A stretch of DNA of 14,010 nt, from the NCBI GenBank assembly GCA_002385825.1, contig DGEG01000171.1:1-14010 (forward strand), in the 5' to 3' direction. Source of the stretch: Firmicutes bacterium UBA3932 (GTDB lineage Bacteria; Bacillota; Clostridia; Peptostreptococcales; Anaerovoracaceae). The position numbers were made by a program, and so were the translations under genes. Below, piece after piece: positions 11,107-14,010 of this stretch. Position 1 is the first letter of the stretch. Each line of letters begins with the position of its first letter. The notes under the pieces are model-generated. The model was not told the DNA's origin and did not search any database. It saw only the letters and a list, made by a program, of their open reading frames with translations.

Positions 11107-13575
11107 TTATTTAAGAGTGAGTGATCCGATTTTCTCCAGGCTGTTGGAATCAAAAGCGTTGATTATGCCGTCCTGGATATAATACAAAGTGTTGCCGATG
11201 TATGCCACCCTGCGGCCGTATGGAATATATTTACCATATACCTCCGGCTGTTCATATTTCAAAATCCCCTCTTGAACAATCTCATTGTCCCTATAACTGA
11301 TTACTAAGGCTCCCTGTTGGGAGTTGCTCCAATCCTTGCTCTTAGCGATATAGGCATCAAACGCGATCCGTTGGGAGGCTTCATCCACCATGACCGCTTT
11401 ATGGTTGTAAAGGGCCTCGCTGTAGCTGCCCGATTCTCCTATCACGAGATTGGTGATTTCTCTCGGTTTACCCATATCGGAAACATCGAAGAGGGATATT
11501 TTAAGTCCTCCTTGCCGGAATCCGACGGGTGTTTCATTGCCCTCTGCATCTCTTTCAATGAGTTCACGAGTCTCCATGCCGATACCCAGGATGAGACCGT
11601 CTCCGATTGGATGTAAATAATTGCTGAAGCCCGGCATCTTCAATTCCCCGGTTACCTTTGGCGCTCTTGGATCCGACAGGTCAAAGACGAAAAGCGGGTC
11701 CATGGTGCGGAAGGTCACTATATAACCCTTATCGCCCATGAAGCGAACCGAATAAATCGTTTCACCTTTCGCCAGGCCGGTTACGGAACCGATTACATTG
11801 AGCGAACCGTCCAGTACGAAGAGATTATTGCCTTCCTCCCAAACGGTGGTGGCAACTCTCAAATTGCCTTCATATTCATCCATGGAGAACTGGTTGAGCA
11901 AATGCCCTTTTACTCTGCCGGAACCGGCATAGCCGATATTCATGCCGTCAATCCGGAATTTGATAATAAAGGTAGTTCCGTCGTATCCGCCGGAGGCCAG
12001 ATAAAGCGCCGATTGGCTCATATAGACGGTGGAACCGTAGGCTGTAATGGCTTCCACTTCCGTTTTACTGTTATCCCTGATGTTGATGGCAGATAGGACC
12101 ACATAACCGGGGTTGACAGGCTCGGGCATAACCATGATATCTTTCAAATCCATCGGCAGGGCTACCTCACCCTTTACCGTGTCCCGCATCAAAGGCACCA
12201 CAATGCCGCCATACCAACCGGTATTGGTGATGAGATACAGGTGATCGCCTGTTTTTCTACTGGATTGATAATGGCCTTCCATCTCGTGGCTCTTCAGCAA
12301 CACTGGATCGGCAGGATCCGAAACATCGTAGATGTCCGCAAAAGCGAATGTCTTTGAAAATCCCGGATAAATCCTGGCAATATCCGGCTCGATAGCAATG
12401 GATTCTCCGGCCTCACCCGTACTTCCGGTCTCTCCTCCGCCTTCTACAGGAGCATCCGGCTCAATGCCCGCTGGCAGGTCGACCACGGAACTGCCGGAAG
12501 GTTGTGTCACCGATTCTGCGGGGCCATCCATCATGGGATAGTAAGGCTTTTTATCATATTCCGTGCGATTGCCCAATAAAACCAGCCTGCCTTCGTCCAG
12601 ATAGATTTCCTGCACGTACTTTTCGTCCGGCAGCTTTATTATGGAGACCTCGGAAAGCTTTGGACCGTTAGCTTTTATGATGCGCACCGCGTTGCTTCCT
12701 GCATAATAAAGATATTTTCCGTCGGTTTTCACAATATCGGCCTCATCGATGCCTTTAACCTGGACATTCGTCGAAGAGTAATCCGAAGAACCGGCGCCTT
12801 TTGTCGGCTCTCCGCTTTCACCCGGCGCAGCCGCAGGAGCTTCTGCCGAATTCTGATCTGATCCGTCACGGGCAATGTCTATACCCATTTCCGGTACTGC
12901 CGCGCCGCTTCTTTCCACGTTCCCATATACCGGCCTATATTGAAGTATGCGGCTCAGTTGACTTTCTGACTCCGCTTTCGTAGCCGCCCCTATTTTCGAT
13001 TTGACCGTATTTACCAGACCGTCTTTCCCCTCTAACGAAATCTCCTCATCAGAGATGACGATAACTCCATCCTTATAATCCACGTGCTTCTTAAGCAGAT
13101 CTTCCGCAATTAAGCGTATGGGAACCATGGTGCGATCGTTGCTCAGCAAAGCTTCAGTATCCATATCCACGGTTGTGGATCTATTGCTCTCAACGGATTG
13201 GTATCTGGCTTTGCCGATAGGGAATACAAATTGTTTTCCGCCGTAGGAGACAATGGCTTCATGTTTGCTCGGATCGTAAGAGACAGTAGCTCCAAAATGC
13301 TCCGCTACCGCACGGAGCGGCACCAACGTACGCTGCTTGTAAACCATGGCTGCCACCTCAAAATTCCCGGGATCGAGGAATTTTGTCTCATGGCCGGAAA
13401 GGATCAACGGACTCCCTACATGCATGAAAATCGCTTTTTCTTTATACTCGCTTAAATCTGCAGCCGGGTACTGTTGGTTCGCCCGGACAGTTTCCGCACA
13501 TCCTCCGGCAAACATGCTGAAAATCAACAGAAATACCAACAATAAAGTCAACTTTCCGGATCCCATGGCTTTCAT
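11107..13575 (-). CDS. Lipoprotein with stalk domain and C-terminal beta-propeller
   Basis: The 822-residue exported protein begins with a lipoprotein signal peptide whose lipobox is FAGG-Cys26, so it should be tethered to the outer face of the membrane. Residues about 48-177 form a copper-amine-oxidase-N-like stalk domain with QRTLVPLRAVAEHFGA and DRTMVPIRLIAEDL. A Pro/Ala/Gly/Glu-rich linker (about 225-265) follows. From about 265 to the end is the secreted beta-propeller family distantly related to WD-40 repeats, opening with NVQVKGIDEADIVKTDGKY (270-288). A low-complexity Gly/Glu/Pro-rich insertion interrupts the propeller at about residues 350-395. No catalytic motif is seen; scaffold, binding or sensing roles fit, but substrate and partners are unknown. 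The ATG at 13575 has GGAGG 10 bases upstream. It appears to be transcribed alone. Confidence 0.9.
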   Translation of the reverse strand: MKAMGSGKLTLLLVFLLIFSMFAGGCAETVRANQQYPAADLSEYKEKAIFMHVGSPLILSGHETKFLDPGNFEVAAMVYKQRTLVPLRAVAEHFGATVSYDPSKHEAIVSYGGKQFVFPIGKARYQSVESNRSTTVDMDTEALLSNDRTMVPIRLIAEDLLKKHVDYKDGVIVISDEEISLEGKDGLVNTVKSKIGAATKAESESQLSRILQYRPVYGNVERSGAAVPEMGIDIARDGSDQNSAEAPAAAPGESGEPTKGAGSSDYSSTNVQVKGIDEADIVKTDGKYLYYAGSNAVRIIKANGPKLSEVSIIKLPDEKYVQEIYLDEGRLVLLGNRTEYDKKPYYPMMDGPAESVTQPSGSSVVDLPAGIEPDAPVEGGGETGSTGEAGESIAIEPDIARIYPGFSKTFAFADIYDVSDPADPVLLKSHEMEGHYQSSRKTGDHLYLITNTGWYGGIVVPLMRDTVKGEVALPMDLKDIMVMPEPVNPGYVVLSAINIRDNSKTEVEAITAYGSTVYMSQSALYLASGGYDGTTFIIKFRIDGMNIGYAGSGRVKGHLLNQFSMDEYEGNLRVATTVWEEGNNLFVLDGSLNVIGSVTGLAKGETIYSVRFMGDKGYIVTFRTMDPLFVFDLSDPRAPKVTGELKMPGFSNYLHPIGDGLILGIGMETRELIERDAEGNETPVGFRQGGLKISLFDVSDMGKPREITNLVIGESGSYSEALYNHKAVMVDEASQRIAFDAYIAKSKDWSNSQQGALVISYRDNEIVQEGILKYEQPEVYGKYIPYGRRVAYIGNTLYYIQDGIINAFDSNSLEKIGSLTLK

Positions 13576-13815
13576 ACTCTTACCCTCCTCTGTTTAGACG
13601 ACTCGCCATGCCTTGTGGCCTTGCTTGTACTCGCCGAAGCGCAACCGCTTTGATAAATATGTCAGGCATCAACCTTTAATCGTTACTCCTTAAGACGTAA
13701 CTTTGGGCAATTAGTTCCATTATGCTTTTAAAATATTGGTAATAAATTGTTGTAAAATTAATAAAAAGGGAATATATAGAAATAGTTTAATATGATAAAT
13801 CGAGTCTGAACGCCT

Positions 13816-13821
13816 TATAAT
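13816..13821 (+). promoter_or_regulatory. Possible -10 box of the permease gene
   Basis: A perfect TATAAT lies 26 bases before the permease ATG. No good -35 is visible at the matching distance, so an activator or another element may be needed. Confidence 0.4.
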
Positions 13822-13847
13822 AGTAAAGGCCGGCAAAGAGGGATAAG

Positions 13848-14010
13848 ATGACACAGCGTAACTTGAAAAAAACCGTAACTTTTGTGCAAGCCATCGCCAT
13901 CGTCGTCGGAATGATTATCGGTTCCGGTATTTTTTTGAAGCCAAGCATAGTCTTTCACAATGCCGGATCCCCTATGCTGGGGTTGCTGGCCTGGATAATC
14001 GGAGGCATCA
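13848..14010 (+). CDS. APC-family amino acid permease (N-terminal part, cut by window end)
   Basis: The first 54 codons are open to the end of the window. The protein starts MTQRNLKKTVTFVQAIAIVV and continues with GMIIGSGIFLKP, the G-x-I-I-G-S-G-I-F signature in the first membrane helix of amino acid/polyamine/organocation permeases. NAGSPMLGLLAWIIGG then begins the second helix. It is predicted to carry an amino acid across the cytoplasmic membrane; the L-type/SteT-like exchanger branch is plausible, but the substrate cannot be read from this fragment. The ATG has an AGAGGG ribosome site 5 bases upstream. It is divergent from the beta-propeller gene, 272 bases away. Confidence 0.88.
   Translation, partial: MTQRNLKKTVTFVQAIAIVVGMIIGSGIFLKPSIVFHNAGSPMLGLLAWIIGGI

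Noticed and set aside
13576..13847. A riboswitch in the 272-bp divergent region before the beta-propeller gene and the permease
   Set aside because: No known aptamer motif was recognised; only weak small hairpins and A/T-rich promoter-like sequence are visible.

Overview
The window (about 47% GC by eye) reads as chromosome of an anaerobic Gram-positive bacterium of the class Clostridia. Supporting signs are an HydS-type [FeFe]-hydrogenase-like protein with ferredoxin and PAS domains, a Firmicutes-style LexA with a GAAC-N4-GTTT operator, strong GGAGG-type ribosome binding sites with some TTG and GTG starts, tRNA genes that encode CCA, and three secreted proteins with copper-amine-oxidase-N-like 'stalk' domains. 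The genus cannot be fixed from this sequence.

Layout. 19-2707, minus strand: a promoter, an HydS-like iron-sulfur/PAS protein and, overlapping its 3' end by 11 bases, an OGG1-family 8-oxoguanine DNA glycosylase, closed by a terminator. 2790-3216, plus: a tRNA-Arg(ACG) whose promoter region carries three copies of a 9-bp palindrome. It is followed by its own terminator, then by a structured ~145-bp repeat that carries an inverted and a direct copy of the tRNA 3' end, then by a second, bidirectional terminator. 3249-4168, minus: a secreted protein joining remnants of a C69 dipeptidase to two stalk repeats. 4234-4993, plus: lexA with an operator over its -35 box. 5015-8670, minus: a probable operon of N-acetylmuramoyl-L-alanine amidase, MoxR-type AAA+ ATPase and CoxE-like VWA protein. 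8785-8943, plus: tRNA-Val(GAC). 9112-9303, minus: tRNA-Arg(CCG). 9369-11016, minus: lemA-htpX operon. 11107-13575, minus: a large lipoprotein with a stalk domain and a C-terminal beta-propeller. 13848 to the window end, plus: the start of an APC-family amino acid permease.

How the genes fit together. Much of the content concerns the cell envelope and protein quality control: the amidase cuts peptidoglycan, the MoxR/VWA pair is a typical ATPase-chaperone module, HtpX is a membrane metalloprotease usually found with LemA, and the stalk-domain proteins are likely held in the wall. LexA and the oxoguanine glycosylase are DNA-damage functions, but they lie in different transcription units.

No intergenic stretch exceeds about 300 bases. 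Those at 2642-2903, 4047-4312, 8579-8831, 8909-9164, 10925-11106 and 13576-13847 hold only the promoters, terminators and repeats listed; I see no further gene in them. The least conventional sequence is the tRNA-derived repeat at 2962-3166. The sensory-type hydrogenase (proton-relay Cys replaced by Ala) overlapping a DNA repair gene and the internally deleted dipeptidase-stalk fusion come next. I see no CRISPR array, integrase, transposase or phage gene.
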